64,000 nucleotides of DNA from an uncultured Anaerolineae bacterium (GCA_937959265.1 CALGMA010000049.1:1-64000), one strand, 5' to 3'. Counted from the first letter of the stretch, positions 44,013 to 53,288 are shown. The notes: generated by a model not told the origin, from the sequence alone. Program-made: numbers and translations.

Positions 44013-44780
44013 ATGCCTTCCCTTCGCTTCGCTTATAGCACCATCAACTGGGGTGAATGGTGCGACTTGAACGCGACATTTGACGACATTCGCGCGGCTG
44101 GCTGGCGCGCTGTCGAGCTGTTCAACCATGCGCTCGACTGGCTGGGTCCACCCTATCGACTGCGCGGCTGGTTGGGTGATTTACAGGTTGCCACTTTCTT
44201 TGGCGCAATCGAGTTGCCGGCCTCGGAACACAGCCTGACCGTGCACCGGCGGCGGATTGATTACGCTGCCGAGATGGGCGCGCGGGCTTACGGGCTGGTC
44301 GGCGCGTTACGCCCGCGCGCCCATCCGCCTACTGCGGACGACATCCGCGCGTTGGCGCGGGCGTGTGAGTCGCTGGCCGAATATGCGGCGGAACTTGGCC
44401 TGTGTGTCGCCTATCACCCTCACACGCGCTGCACCGTCGAGAACGAAGGGGAGATAGATGCGCTGATGAACGAGACGCAAGCGTTGAAGCTCTGTCTCGA
44501 CGTGTCGCACATCGCCCTGGTGGGCGAAGATCCAGTAGCGCACCTGCGCAAATATCGCGAGCGGCTGGGCTACGTTCATCTCAAGGATTGGGCGCGCGGC
44601 GAGTTCGTCGAGATGGGTCAGGGGACGCTGGGCATTGACTTCGCTGCGTGCTTGAGGGAACTCGAAAATCAAGGCTTCGCCAGCTGGTGCGTGGTTGAGC
44701 ACAGCGTGAGCAAGACCTCGCCGCTCGACAGCGCCCGGGTCAACGCGCTGTATCTGTGTAGCCTGGGCTATTCGATTTAG
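44013..44780 (+). CDS. Sugar phosphate isomerase/epimerase
   Basis: A 255-residue xylose-isomerase-like TIM barrel starting PSLRFAYSTINWGEW. Probable metal-ligand segments are VAYHPHTRCTVENEGEID, LCLDVSHIALVGEDP and YVHLKDWARGEF, and the closing Glu is in SWCVVEHSVSKTSP. It leads a plus-strand operon with a Gfo/Idh/MocA oxidoreductase, a hydroxyacid dehydrogenase and a flavin oxidoreductase, fitting inositol or unusual-sugar catabolism. A degraded relative lies at 36859-36993. No strong ribosome site is visible. Confidence 0.85.
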   Translation: MPSLRFAYSTINWGEWCDLNATFDDIRAAGWRAVELFNHALDWLGPPYRLRGWLGDLQVATFFGAIELPASEHSLTVHRRRIDYAAEMGARAYGLVGALRPRAHPPTADDIRALARACESLAEYAAELGLCVAYHPHTRCTVENEGEIDALMNETQALKLCLDVSHIALVGEDPVAHLRKYRERLGYVHLKDWARGEFVEMGQGTLGIDFAACLRELENQGFASWCVVEHSVSKTSPLDSARVNALYLCSLGYSI

Positions 44781-44837
44781 CAATCGCGCATCTATACAAC
44801 GGACACCGAATAACAACGGACACCGAATACCTGAACG

Positions 44838-46052
44838 ATGACGCTCTCATTTGGACTATTCGGCTGCGGCGTGATGGGTCAACGCCACATTAAAGGCATG
44901 GCCAAACTGCGCCAGGCCGGCCGCATGCGCTTTTCGCTGGAGGGCGTATGCGACCTGATTCCGTCCAGCGCCGAGCGCGCGGCTGATCTGGCCGAGGCGT
45001 TGCTGGGCAAGCGCCCGCGCATATTCGCGTCGCTTGCCGAGATGCGCGCGGCCATCCCGCTCGACGGTATCAGCATCACGACTATGCCCGACGCGCATGT
45101 GGACCTTGGCGTCGAGGCGTTGCACGCCGGCGCGCACATGATGGTTGAGAAGCCGATTGCGCTGACGGTGCGGCAGGGGAAGCGGCTGGTCGCGGCAGCG
45201 CAGGAGGCCGGCCGCAAGCTGGCCGTCGCCGAGAACTATCGCCGCGACCCGATCAATCGGTTGGCGAAGGCGCTGATTGCCGCTGGCGCGATTGGCCGGC
45301 CATTCCTGGCCGTGCAGGCATCCTCCGGCAGTGGTGAGTTCGTCATCATCACGCCATGGCGACATCTGCGCCGCAAGTGCGGCATCCTGGTAGATATGGG
45401 CGTGCACTACACCGACATCCTGGAATATCTCCTAGGCCCGATCGAGGCCGTGATAGGCATGAACGCCGTTGTAGACACCTATCGCCGGGGCGCCGACGGC
45501 GCGCGCTATCCCGCCGATGCCGAGGACCTTTCGGTCGGCGCGGTGCGCTTCAGGAGCGGCGCCCTGGGCAACTGGATGCTGAGCATGGCCGGCCGCGGCG
45601 CGAGCTACTTTCATCGCGCAGTCTACGGCGACGGCGGCTCACTCGTCATCCCTATGGATCGCACCGGCCAGCCTTTGCAACTGACCGCGCGGCGCGATGG
45701 CAAAGACGTTGCGCTGAACGAGGACGAGCAACTGGCGCTTGTGCCGGACTTCGCCCTGGATTCGACCACGGCCGCCTTGTTCGGCGGGGATCGGCTGAGC
45801 AGCTATCGCATGGACTTCGCCGACATTGACGCCAACCTGATCGCCATTGAATATGACGACTTTGTTGACGCCATACTGGACGATCGCGCGCCGGAGGTGA
45901 GCGGGGAGGACGGGCTGCGTTCACTCGCTCTCGTGTACGGCTTTCTTGAAGCTGAGCGGCTGGGTCGCCCGGTGAGCGCAGAGGCGCTGCTATCGGGCGA
46001 CGCCGCTCAATACCAGGATGAACTGGAGCACATCGCCGCTAATCAACCATGA
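44838..46052 (+). CDS. Gfo/Idh/MocA family oxidoreductase
   Basis: A 404-residue NAD(P)-dependent dehydrogenase. The N-terminal Rossmann fold opens LSFGLFGCGVMGQRHIKGMA. The catalytic EKP motif is MMVEKPIALTVRQG, and VDMGVHYTDILEYLLGP is the second-domain catalytic helix with Asp and His. The substrate is usually a sugar, inositol or its phosphate. It overlaps the following dehydrogenase gene by 4 bp, so the products are made together. Confidence 0.92.
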   Translation: MTLSFGLFGCGVMGQRHIKGMAKLRQAGRMRFSLEGVCDLIPSSAERAADLAEALLGKRPRIFASLAEMRAAIPLDGISITTMPDAHVDLGVEALHAGAHMMVEKPIALTVRQGKRLVAAAQEAGRKLAVAENYRRDPINRLAKALIAAGAIGRPFLAVQASSGSGEFVIITPWRHLRRKCGILVDMGVHYTDILEYLLGPIEAVIGMNAVVDTYRRGADGARYPADAEDLSVGAVRFRSGALGNWMLSMAGRGASYFHRAVYGDGGSLVIPMDRTGQPLQLTARRDGKDVALNEDEQLALVPDFALDSTTAALFGGDRLSSYRMDFADIDANLIAIEYDDFVDAILDDRAPEVSGEDGLRSLALVYGFLEAERLGRPVSAEALLSGDAAQYQDELEHIAANQP

Positions 46053-47113
46053 GCGATCAAAAACCCCTTGTCGTCGTCTGGGATGCCGTCGGTAACGTGA
46101 CGTGGGGCATGCGCGCCTGGGAGGAGTACTCTCCGGTTATTCAGGCGCAGTTCTTGCGCGAGGATCCAGAGGGGCGCGCGCGCATCCAGACGATCGAGGA
46201 GTTCCTCGCGCCCCATGCCGTCTGCGTTCAAAAAGTCGCCGGCGTCGAAGAACTGGATGCCGTCATTGGTGACGCCGAGTTCTTCATGGCCCACAAGGTG
46301 AATGTGCCGAGCGAAGTACTGCGGAAGGGCCGGCGCTTGCGGCTGGTGCAGCATCTCGGCTTGGACTATCGCGGCATTCCGCTCGATGCTATTGCCGCGC
46401 TCGGAGCGCCGCTGACCGCCGTGCCAATGGTGAACTACCTCGCGGTGGCCGAGCATAGCTGGGCGCTCATCTTGAACCACCTCAAGCGCCTGCCGCAGAC
46501 CCGGCCGTACATGCAGCGCCGCGAGTATGTGGATCGGTGGGGATTGTTCCCGCCTGGGCTGCAACTGGCGCGCGACTGCGCCCTCGGTCTGTTGGGGTTT
46601 GGCGAAATCGCCCGGCCGATGGCGCGCATCGCCAGGGCCTTCGAGATGCGCGTGATCTTCTGGGACATCGCGCGCTTCCCTGACCTTGAGCAGGCTTACG
46701 GGGTGGAATGGGTGCCCTGGGAGGAGGTGTTCAAGCAGGCCGACGTCCTCAGCGTTCACCTGGCCCTCAACGATCAGACGCACCGGATCATCGGCGAGCG
46801 CGAGATCGGCTTGATGAAGCCGACGGCGTTCTTCGTGAATACGGCGCGTGGCAAGCTGGTGGATCAGCCGGCGTTGGTGCGCGCGCTGCAGGAGCGACGG
46901 CTGGGCGGCGCCGGCCTCGACGTGTTTTACGAGGAGCCGCTGCCGGTGGACGATCCGCTGCATGCGCTGCACGAGGACCTGAGCTATCACGTCACGCTGA
47001 CCCCGCATGATGCCTGGCAGAGCGTCTGGACGCATGTGCGCGACTCGCAGGCCATCTGGGGCAACGTGAAACGGGTGCTCGATGGCGAACCGATTGCCTT
47101 TCGCGTGGCTTGA
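46049..47113 (+). CDS. D-2-hydroxyacid dehydrogenase
   Basis: A 354-residue NAD-dependent enzyme of the phosphoglycerate dehydrogenase-like group. The nucleotide motif is CALGLLGFGEIARPMARIAR. The catalytic Arg region is AFFVNTARGKLVDQPALVRA, the Glu is in GAGLDVFYEEPLP, and the His is in HVTLTPHDAWQSVW, so the Arg-Glu-His triad is complete. It probably oxidises or reduces a sugar-derived hydroxyacid in the operon's pathway. ATGA overlap with the preceding gene. Confidence 0.88.
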   Translation: MSDQKPLVVVWDAVGNVTWGMRAWEEYSPVIQAQFLREDPEGRARIQTIEEFLAPHAVCVQKVAGVEELDAVIGDAEFFMAHKVNVPSEVLRKGRRLRLVQHLGLDYRGIPLDAIAALGAPLTAVPMVNYLAVAEHSWALILNHLKRLPQTRPYMQRREYVDRWGLFPPGLQLARDCALGLLGFGEIARPMARIARAFEMRVIFWDIARFPDLEQAYGVEWVPWEEVFKQADVLSVHLALNDQTHRIIGEREIGLMKPTAFFVNTARGKLVDQPALVRALQERRLGGAGLDVFYEEPLPVDDPLHALHEDLSYHVTLTPHDAWQSVWTHVRDSQAIWGNVKRVLDGEPIAFRVA

Positions 47114-47148
47114 ATCTCCGTTTTGTAGATTGAGCTGCTCGCCGAATC

Positions 47149-48162
47149 ATGCTCAAGTTTGGCTTCTGCTTGCCCATCTTTGCCTGGCCGGGGCCGGGGC
47201 TGTTTCGCGCGCCGGCCTATCCTCAGCTCGACGCGGCGACGACCATGCGCCTGGCCCGCCTGGCGGATGCGCTGGGCTACCATTCGCTGTGGGTTGCCGA
47301 TCATCTAATGCTGGGCCGCGACGAGGCAATCCTGGAAGGCTGGACGACGCTCTGCGCGCTGGCCGGCATGACTCAACGCGCGCAGCTCGGCGTCATCCAC
47401 TACAACAACGCCTTCCGCCATCCAGCGTTGACGGCTAAGATGGCCGCAACGCTCGATCAGATCAGCGGCGGCCGGTACATCCACTTCATAGACTACGGCA
47501 ATCAACCGCGCGAGTTCCTGGCCTATGGCTTGCACCCTGACGATGCTGTTGAGGAGCGCATCGCGCAGATGGTCGAGGGGCTAGAGCTGACGCTCAAGCT
47601 CTGGTCTGCGCGCGAGCCGGTCACCTTCGCCGGGCGTTACTATTCGGTTGCCGGGGCGGTGTGCCGGCCGAAGCCCTTGCAGCAGCCCCGCCCGCCGATT
47701 TGGATCGGCGAAGCGCACCCCATGCTGCTCGATGCCGCTGCACGCTATGCCGATGCCTGGAACAGCGTGCCGGTGGGACTGGAAGCGCTGCGGCAGCGGT
47801 TGACCGAGTTGCGCGCCGCCTGCGCCCGCGTTGGCCGCGACTACGACGCCATCGAGAAGACCTACGAGGCCCAAATCCTGATCGCGCCGGATCGCGATGC
47901 GCTGCGCCGCAAGCTCGACACGATGCTGGCGCTTATCCCGCCTGGCGAGCGACCGGCCGACGTAGTGGCGTTCGCGCGGGGCGAGGCGGCAGAGCCGCCG
48001 GCCTGGATGCGCGAAACGTGGTTGATCGGCGCGCCGGACGAAATCGAAGCGCAGATCCGCCGTTTCGCCGAATTGGGCGTGACGCACTTCATGCTGTGGT
48101 TCGTAGATGCGCCGGACGATAGCGGCATGCGCTTATTCGCCGAGCATGCGCTCGGCGAATAA
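47149..48162 (+). CDS. LLM class flavin-dependent oxidoreductase
   Basis: A 337-residue luciferase-like TIM-barrel monooxygenase or F420/FMN oxidoreductase. Family features are LADALGYHSLWVADHLMLGR, a strand ending LGVIHYNNAFRHPALTAKM, the loop DQISGGRYIHFIDYGN, and GRYYSVAGAVCRPKPLQQPR with PPIWIGEA. Whether it uses FMN or F420 cannot be told from sequence. It is last in the plus-strand operon. Its final 11 codons form a perfect 17-bp hairpin with the trailing bases. Confidence 0.88.
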   Translation: MLKFGFCLPIFAWPGPGLFRAPAYPQLDAATTMRLARLADALGYHSLWVADHLMLGRDEAILEGWTTLCALAGMTQRAQLGVIHYNNAFRHPALTAKMAATLDQISGGRYIHFIDYGNQPREFLAYGLHPDDAVEERIAQMVEGLELTLKLWSAREPVTFAGRYYSVAGAVCRPKPLQQPRPPIWIGEAHPMLLDAAARYADAWNSVPVGLEALRQRLTELRAACARVGRDYDAIEKTYEAQILIAPDRDALRRKLDTMLALIPPGERPADVVAFARGEAAEPPAWMRETWLIGAPDEIEAQIRRFAELGVTHFMLWFVDAPDDSGMRLFAEHALGE

Positions 48163-48166
48163 GCGC
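48129..48166. terminator. Perfect 17-bp hairpin overlapping gene end
   Basis: GCGCTTATTCGCCGAGC pairs base-for-base with GCTCGGCGAATAAGCGC around an ATGC loop. The left arm and much of the right arm are coding (last residues AEHALGE and stop) for the flavin oxidoreductase. The convergent DUF2085 gene ends 13 bp further on. Confidence 0.65.
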
Positions 48167-48178
48167 GTGAGGCGGCGC

Positions 48179-48967
48179 TCAGAACGGCGCGCCGAACTGC
48201 TGGGTGAGCGCCGCGCGGACTAGGTTGATCAGGCCGATCTGTGCCAGAGTGAGGATGAAGCCGATGATCGCCGGCAGGATGAGCTGTCGCCACCTTTCCA
48301 CGCGCCCGTGCTGTCGCATTGCCACCAGCGCAATCAAGCCGTTCACGAGCGTGAGCAGCGCCAGCACGCTGAGGCCGCTGGTGAGCGCAATCGGCCCGAA
48401 CAAGAAATCGGGACGCCAGAGCACGATGACCACGACGAAGACGGCGATGGCAATAAGCCGCAGCACATCCCGCCACGAGTGAACCACCGGCGCAGCATCT
48501 GCCGTCCGCCAGATTGCCTGATTGGCCATCGCCGTCACGTAGGCGCTGAGCGCGACGCCCATGAATGCGCCGGTCGTTAAGCGCAGCCAGTTGTGCGGCT
48601 GGTAGAACAGCGTCCGCCCGGTCGCCAGCAGCCAGTAGGAATTGAAGCCGTCGAACGCCCAGGCGACGAAGCTCCCGGCGAAGATGTAGGCGTAAGGTCG
48701 GGACGGGAAGGCGGAAGCGCGGCTGCGCAAACTCCATGTGAAGCTGATGACCCCGAGCAGCGCGGCAGAGAACATGCCGGTATCGCGGGCGCACACCGGC
48801 AGTTGCCGTCCGGCGACGAAGAACGACCGCGCCGGGATGCGATGACATACGGCGTTCCCGACCCAATCAAAAGCGCGTAACCATTCCGCCGGCGCTGCCG
48901 CGGCCAGCAGCGCCAATACGACGAAGGCAGCGAGCGGAAAGACGCGCAGCGGCAATCTCTCACCCAT
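48179..48967 (-). CDS. DUF2085 membrane protein
   Basis: A 262-residue membrane protein with the DUF2085 signature: the pair NAVCHRIPARSFFVAGRQLP and VCARDTGMFSAALLG, followed by conserved FAGSFVAWAFDGFNSYW. Seven or so hydrophobic helices are visible. The family is widespread in Chloroflexota, Firmicutes and archaea, with no established function; conserved Cys and His residues hint at metal or thiol chemistry at the membrane. It begins 3 bp after the antiporter-like gene, so the two are co-expressed. Confidence 0.85.
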   Translation of the reverse strand: MGERLPLRVFPLAAFVVLALLAAAAPAEWLRAFDWVGNAVCHRIPARSFFVAGRQLPVCARDTGMFSAALLGVISFTWSLRSRASAFPSRPYAYIFAGSFVAWAFDGFNSYWLLATGRTLFYQPHNWLRLTTGAFMGVALSAYVTAMANQAIWRTADAAPVVHSWRDVLRLIAIAVFVVVIVLWRPDFLFGPIALTSGLSVLALLTLVNGLIALVAMRQHGRVERWRQLILPAIIGFILTLAQIGLINLVRAALTQQFGAPF

Positions 48968-48970
48968 GCG

Positions 48971-50632
48971 CTACGGCCCACCTGGCCGCGCGATCAGCAC
49001 GGCCAGCAAAACGGCGATGATCGCCCATAGCAACATGCCGTCGCTCTCCAGCAGCGCGAACACCTGTCCAAACGGCTGGCGCAGCCGCGCCACTGCGCCG
49101 TCCAGCAGACTGTAGCACCAGCCGAGTTCCAGCGCGCCGATGGCGCGATTACTGATCGAGCGGACGGCAGGCCGCCAACGCGGTTCCAGCCGCCAGAGCA
49201 GAGCGCCGGCAATGATGGCGATGCTCCAACTGGCCCAGCCGGCTGCGCTATTGCGCGCCAACGCATCGGCCAGAGATCCCGCCGTAAGCAATGCCGGGGC
49301 GATGCCGAATATCAGGATGGGCGCCAGCGCAGTTAGCCCCCCGATCGCTTCGCGCGCGATCCACATACTGGGGCGAAGAGGATGCGCGATGGAGCGCACT
49401 GGCTGCGCCTGCTCGTCGGCTGAGCTGAGGACGAGCTTCAGCAGAACGTAGGTCATCGCTGCCAAAACGACGCTCCAGGCGAGGGCGAACGGCCATCCGC
49501 CTGCGCTGTGCTCCGTCCAGGTTGCGACGGCGCCAGCTTGTCCGACGAACCCCACTGTGAGCGGCAGGCCGACCAAACACAGCGCGCCGGCGATGCGCAA
49601 AGCGTATCGGGCGCGCCTGGCCGATAACGGCGCATCGGTGAATTGCGGCTGGCCGAGCAGCGCTGCTCCGACAAGCCAGGCGATGGTCGCAGCCGCCGTT
49701 GCGCCGGGCGTGGCCAGGATGGCGCTCGCGCCGGCGAGATATGCGCTGGCCGTTGCAACGGCCGGCGCAAGCGCATTGGCCCGGTCTTCGGCCCGCAAGA
49801 GCGCGATGAGGAGTGTGAGCAGCGCGCTTGCGAGCGCAAGCCCATAGAACCATTCTGGCAAGCGCGCGATGCCCAGCGTCGGCAGGCGGGTGAGCACGAG
49901 CAGACCACCCACCGCCCCGGCAGTCGTCCGCAGGTCGCCCCACACGTCGGACGATGTGCGAAACGGCGCAAAGTTCAATCGCAGCGCGATGGCCAGCGCC
50001 AGGGTCGTTGCTGCGGACGCGTCTAGGCGGACGAGGGGAAGATGCGGGCTGTTGCCTGCGGAGATGTGCACGGCAGCAACGAGGGTTAGCAGCGCAACAG
50101 ATAAGCCGCTCAGCATCAGCCCGATCAGCGCGTTGCGCTCGTTGTCCTGCCGCCGCAACGCCCAGTACGCCGTGAGCAGATCGGTGAGGCCCAGTCCGAC
50201 CAGCAGCGTCACCAGGTTGTTAGCAAACGCAACGAGCGCCAGCGAGGCGACGAGGAGCGCCGGCGCAGCCCGGTGGCTTTCGGAGTGTGCTGCGTTCGGC
50301 GGCTGCAAGCTGTGCAGAAAGTAGAGCGTAGTCCAGGCGATAATGATGCCGGCAGAGGGTGCGAACCCGGCCATTGCCAGAGGCAGGCCGGTGAACGACA
50401 CAGGCGACCAGTTCCCGACGACGGTTTCCCAGTCGGCCTGCCCAAGCAGCATCCAAGCCGCGATCAGCGCGGCGCCGGCTCCGGCGATGACCGGCAGCCG
50501 GGTTGGCAACGCGAGCCGCGCCGTCTGGCAAGGGGGCTGGGCGAAGGCGGCAGCAAGCAGAATGCCGAGCAATGGCGATGCCGTGAGCGCGATCGGCAGC
50601 ACAAAGGGCAACACGACGCCGAAGTGTATCAC
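48971..50632 (-). CDS. Divergent NuoN/Mrp antiporter-like membrane protein
   Basis: A protein of about 553 residues with around 13-14 hydrophobic helices. The segment LVGLGLTDLLTAYWALRRQD followed by NALIGLMLSGLSVALLTLVA resembles the TM5-6 region of proton-conducting NuoM/N and MrpA/D subunits. LRLNFAPFRTSSDVWGD resembles their TM7 K-x-x-x-x-P-F-H region but has Arg in both the Lys and His positions. It may be a degenerate or specialised relative; no nuo or mrp genes are adjacent. The GTG at 50632 was chosen as the start before the first helix; an upstream extension would run through the rpsT promoter. Confidence 0.5.
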   Translation of the reverse strand: MIHFGVVLPFVLPIALTASPLLGILLAAAFAQPPCQTARLALPTRLPVIAGAGAALIAAWMLLGQADWETVVGNWSPVSFTGLPLAMAGFAPSAGIIIAWTTLYFLHSLQPPNAAHSESHRAAPALLVASLALVAFANNLVTLLVGLGLTDLLTAYWALRRQDNERNALIGLMLSGLSVALLTLVAAVHISAGNSPHLPLVRLDASAATTLALAIALRLNFAPFRTSSDVWGDLRTTAGAVGGLLVLTRLPTLGIARLPEWFYGLALASALLTLLIALLRAEDRANALAPAVATASAYLAGASAILATPGATAAATIAWLVGAALLGQPQFTDAPLSARRARYALRIAGALCLVGLPLTVGFVGQAGAVATWTEHSAGGWPFALAWSVVLAAMTYVLLKLVLSSADEQAQPVRSIAHPLRPSMWIAREAIGGLTALAPILIFGIAPALLTAGSLADALARNSAAGWASWSIAIIAGALLWRLEPRWRPAVRSISNRAIGALELGWCYSLLDGAVARLRQPFGQVFALLESDGMLLWAIIAVLLAVLIARPGGP

Positions 50633-50635
50633 CGC

Positions 50636-50664
50636 TGGACGGCCTGGCCGACCCCGGGTAGAAT
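50636..50664 (+). promoter_or_regulatory. rpsT promoter
   Basis: TGGACG (50636-50641), a 17-bp spacer, then TAGAAT (50659-50664), about 75 bp upstream of rpsT. The spacing is optimal and the -10 box strong. Confidence 0.6.
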
Positions 50665-50673
50665 GCAGGCCGT

Positions 50674-50698
50674 TTGCGCGCCGGCAAGAGGCGCGCAA
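50674..50698 (+). promoter_or_regulatory. Leader hairpin of rpsT
   Basis: TTGCGCGCC pairs perfectly with GGCGCGCAA (9 bp, 7-nt loop) in the rpsT 5' leader. Ribosomal protein leaders often fold into self-regulatory sites; whether S20 binds this one is unknown. Confidence 0.45.
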
Positions 50699-50740
50699 GT
50701 CAACTCAATTTTCATTCAACCGAATCGGAGAGGGATTCCA

Positions 50741-51028
50741 GTGGCTAATACTGCATCGGCAAAGCAGCGCATTCGGAATAGCGCGCGCAAGGCGCAGTTT
50801 AACCGTTTGCATCGCTCGCGCTCGCGCACTGCGATCAAGAAGACGCGCCTGGCAATCGGGTCGAAAGACCTTGAGCAGGCAAAAGTCGAACTGGTCAAGG
50901 CGATCAGCTATCTCGATCGCGCCGCCGGCAAGGGCGTGATTCACAAGAACAACGCCGCCCGGCGCAAGTCGCGTTTGATGAAGCTTTACAACAAGGCTGT
51001 CGCGGCGGCTGCGGCAAAGAAGTCGTGA
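50741..51028 (+). CDS. rpsT: 30S ribosomal protein S20
   Basis: A 95-residue, strongly basic helical protein that binds 16S rRNA early in 30S assembly. The start is GTG (VANTASAKQRIRNSARK), with GGAGAGGGA 5-13 bp upstream; a GTG start may help autoregulation. The conserved core includes SRTAIKKTRLAI, DRAAGKGVIHKNNAARRKSR and a short Ala/Lys tail. It is a single-gene unit ended by a 15-bp perfect hairpin. Confidence 0.95.
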   Translation: MANTASAKQRIRNSARKAQFNRLHRSRSRTAIKKTRLAIGSKDLEQAKVELVKAISYLDRAAGKGVIHKNNAARRKSRLMKLYNKAVAAAAAKKS

Positions 51029-51078
51029 GCGTTGGGCGCCACTGCGTTGATCGCGTAGTTGCGCAGAGGCAAAAAGCC

Positions 51079-51113
51079 AGGCCCTGATGTTCTGCACGAG
51101 AACATCAGGGCCT
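51079..51113. terminator. Perfect 15-bp hairpin downstream of rpsT
   Basis: AGGCCCTGATGTTCT pairs with AGAACATCAGGGCCT around GCACG. It is preceded by AAAAAGCC, which on the opposite strand gives GGCTTTTTG, a good T-run for terminating the convergent metal-ATPase transcript. Confidence 0.7.
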
Positions 51114-51205
51114 CACGTTGTACTTCGTCTCCGGAGAGCGAGCCGCGCCGACGCGTCTGCCACAAACGCGCGTTAGCTTTTTCACCTCACGGCTCTACGG
51201 ATCAC

Positions 51206-53284
51206 TCACGACTTCTCCCGAAACATCAAGAGCCGCAACCCGTTCAACACCACGATCACCGTGCTGCCCTCGTGCCCGACGACGCCGATAGGGAGAGGCA
51301 GATCGAACCCCAGCGCAGCGATCACCAGCAGGGCGATCACGGCGATGGCGAACGCCAGATTCTGGATAATGACGCGGCGCGCCTGTCGGCTGAGCGAGAT
51401 CGCGTAGGGGATGTTGCGCAGGTCGTCCGACATCAGCACCACGTCGGCGGTTTCGAGCGCCACGTCGGTGCCGGCGGCGCCCATCGCAACGCCTAGGCTC
51501 GCGCTGGCCAGCGCCGGCGCATCGTTGACCCCGTCGCCAACCATCGCCACTTCGTTCGACTTGCCGGCCCCGTCGCGCAGGCGTTTGATCTGCGCCACTT
51601 TGTCCGTCGGCAGCAGGTCGGCATAGAACTCGTCCACGCCGGTCTGCCGGGCGACGGCGCGCGCGACGCGTTCGTTGTCGCCCGTCAGCATCACCGTGCG
51701 CTTGATGCCCAATTCGCGCAGTCGCTTGATAACGCCGAGGGCGCTGGGGCGGACGACGTCGGCGATGGCGATAACGCCCAGGATGTTGGCGCGCCCGTCG
51801 TTGATCTTGGCGACTAACACCGAGGTCTTGCCCTCGTCCTGCAGGTGAACAACCTGGCGCATGGCATGCGTCAAGCCGGTGACCTGGTAGTCTTCGAAAT
51901 AGCGCGGGTTGCCGATGGCGATGGTCAGCCCGCCCATGAAAGCAATCCGCGCCCGCACCCCCTTGCCGGTGGTGTTCACGAAGTCCGTCGCTTCCGGAAT
52001 GTTCAGGCCGCGATGCTTGGCGGTGTCCACGATGGCGAGCGCCAGCGGATGCTCGGACTTGGATTCGACGGCAGCAGCCAGCGCAAGCAGGATGTTCTCC
52101 TGTTCCGTGCGGATGTGTTCGGGGATGTCCGGCGGACACGGGTCACCTGCGCCGTCATGAGTTCGATCGTCGCAATCCGGCGCGTTGAGTGGGATGATCG
52201 TCACATCGGTGACGGTCGGCTTGCCTACCGTGAGCGTGCCGGTCTTGTCGAAGGCGACGATGTCGAGCTGGCCGGCGCGCTCCAGATGTGCGCCGCCTTT
52301 GAAGAGGATGCCGCGGCGCGCGCCGTTGGCGATGGCCGAAAGAATGGACGCTGGCGTGCTGATGATCAACGCGCAGGGTGACGCGACCACCATCACGGTG
52401 ATGGCGCGATAGAGCGACGCCTCGAACGGCGCGTTGAAAAGCGCCGGCGGGACGATCATCAGCAACAGCGTAAAGAGGATCACGCCGACGGCATACACTT
52501 GCTCGAACTTGTCAAGAAAGCGCTCGGTGGGGGCTTTTTGGCTTTGCGCCTCTTCGACCATCTGAATCAGCCGGGCAATGGTCGAGTCGCGGGCTAGCTT
52601 GGTGACCTTCACTTCCAGGCTGCCGGACTGGTTGACCGTGCCAGCGAAGACCAGGTCGCCGACGTGCTTGCCGACCGGCATAGACTCGCCGGTGAGTGAT
52701 GACTGATCGAGTGTGCTTTCGCCCTCTACGACCATACCGTCCAGCGGCACGCGCTCGCCGGGCCGCACCAGGATATGGTCGCCGATGGCGAGTTGTTCGA
52801 TCGGCATCAGCACGGTCTCGCCATCGCGCTTGACCAGCGCTTGCTCGGGCCGCAGTTTCATCAGCGCTTGGATGGCGCTGCGGGTGCGGCCCAGGGCGTA
52901 CGCTTGTAAGACGTTCGAGAGCGAGAACAGGAACAGCAACATCGCCCCCTCGAACGGCGAGCCGATGACCACTGCGCCCAGCGCAGCCAGGACCATGAGC
53001 AGGTCCACGTCTATCTGGAAGCGGCGCAGCGACTCGATGCCGGCCTGCACGCCGAAGATGCCGCCGCTGACGTAGGCGACCAGGTAGAAGAGCGCCGGCA
53101 CGGTCGGATTCACGTCCATGTTCGACGTGATCAGTCCGGCCATCATGGCGACGAAGGTGATCGCCACGCAGGTGGCCTCCAGTCGCAGCGGCGTGAACCA
53201 GGCGCGCACGCGCGCAAACGACGACGAGGCTGGAGTGGGTCGGTCGCCCGCTGTAGTCAGTCGGGGTTGTGCCGAAGCTTCCAT
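51206..53284 (-). CDS. P1B-4-type heavy metal ATPase
   Basis: A 692-residue metal exporter. The transmembrane metal motif is SPC (VVASPCALIISTP) and the last helices carry GHEGSTVIVVLNGLRLL. SPC together with HEGxT is characteristic of subgroup P1B-4 (Co, Zn, Fe or Cd). The actuator loop is TGESMPVGKHVG, the phosphorylation site FDKTGTLTVGKP and the hinge MVGDGVNDAPALASASLG. No N-terminal metal-binding domain is present, as usual in P1B-4. The ATG at 53284 lies 5 bp after the DtxR-type gene; the two form an operon, so Fe, Mn or Co control is likely. Confidence 0.93.
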   Translation of the reverse strand: MEASAQPRLTTAGDRPTPASSSFARVRAWFTPLRLEATCVAITFVAMMAGLITSNMDVNPTVPALFYLVAYVSGGIFGVQAGIESLRRFQIDVDLLMVLAALGAVVIGSPFEGAMLLFLFSLSNVLQAYALGRTRSAIQALMKLRPEQALVKRDGETVLMPIEQLAIGDHILVRPGERVPLDGMVVEGESTLDQSSLTGESMPVGKHVGDLVFAGTVNQSGSLEVKVTKLARDSTIARLIQMVEEAQSQKAPTERFLDKFEQVYAVGVILFTLLLMIVPPALFNAPFEASLYRAITVMVVASPCALIISTPASILSAIANGARRGILFKGGAHLERAGQLDIVAFDKTGTLTVGKPTVTDVTIIPLNAPDCDDRTHDGAGDPCPPDIPEHIRTEQENILLALAAAVESKSEHPLALAIVDTAKHRGLNIPEATDFVNTTGKGVRARIAFMGGLTIAIGNPRYFEDYQVTGLTHAMRQVVHLQDEGKTSVLVAKINDGRANILGVIAIADVVRPSALGVIKRLRELGIKRTVMLTGDNERVARAVARQTGVDEFYADLLPTDKVAQIKRLRDGAGKSNEVAMVGDGVNDAPALASASLGVAMGAAGTDVALETADVVLMSDDLRNIPYAISLSRQARRVIIQNLAFAIAVIALLVIAALGFDLPLPIGVVGHEGSTVIVVLNGLRLLMFREKS

Positions 53285-53288
53285 GCTG

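Noticed and set aside
50273-51028. Long plus-strand frame ending in rpsT
   Set aside because: The upstream part is antisense to the membrane protein gene; the real S20 start is the GTG at 50741 with a ribosome site.
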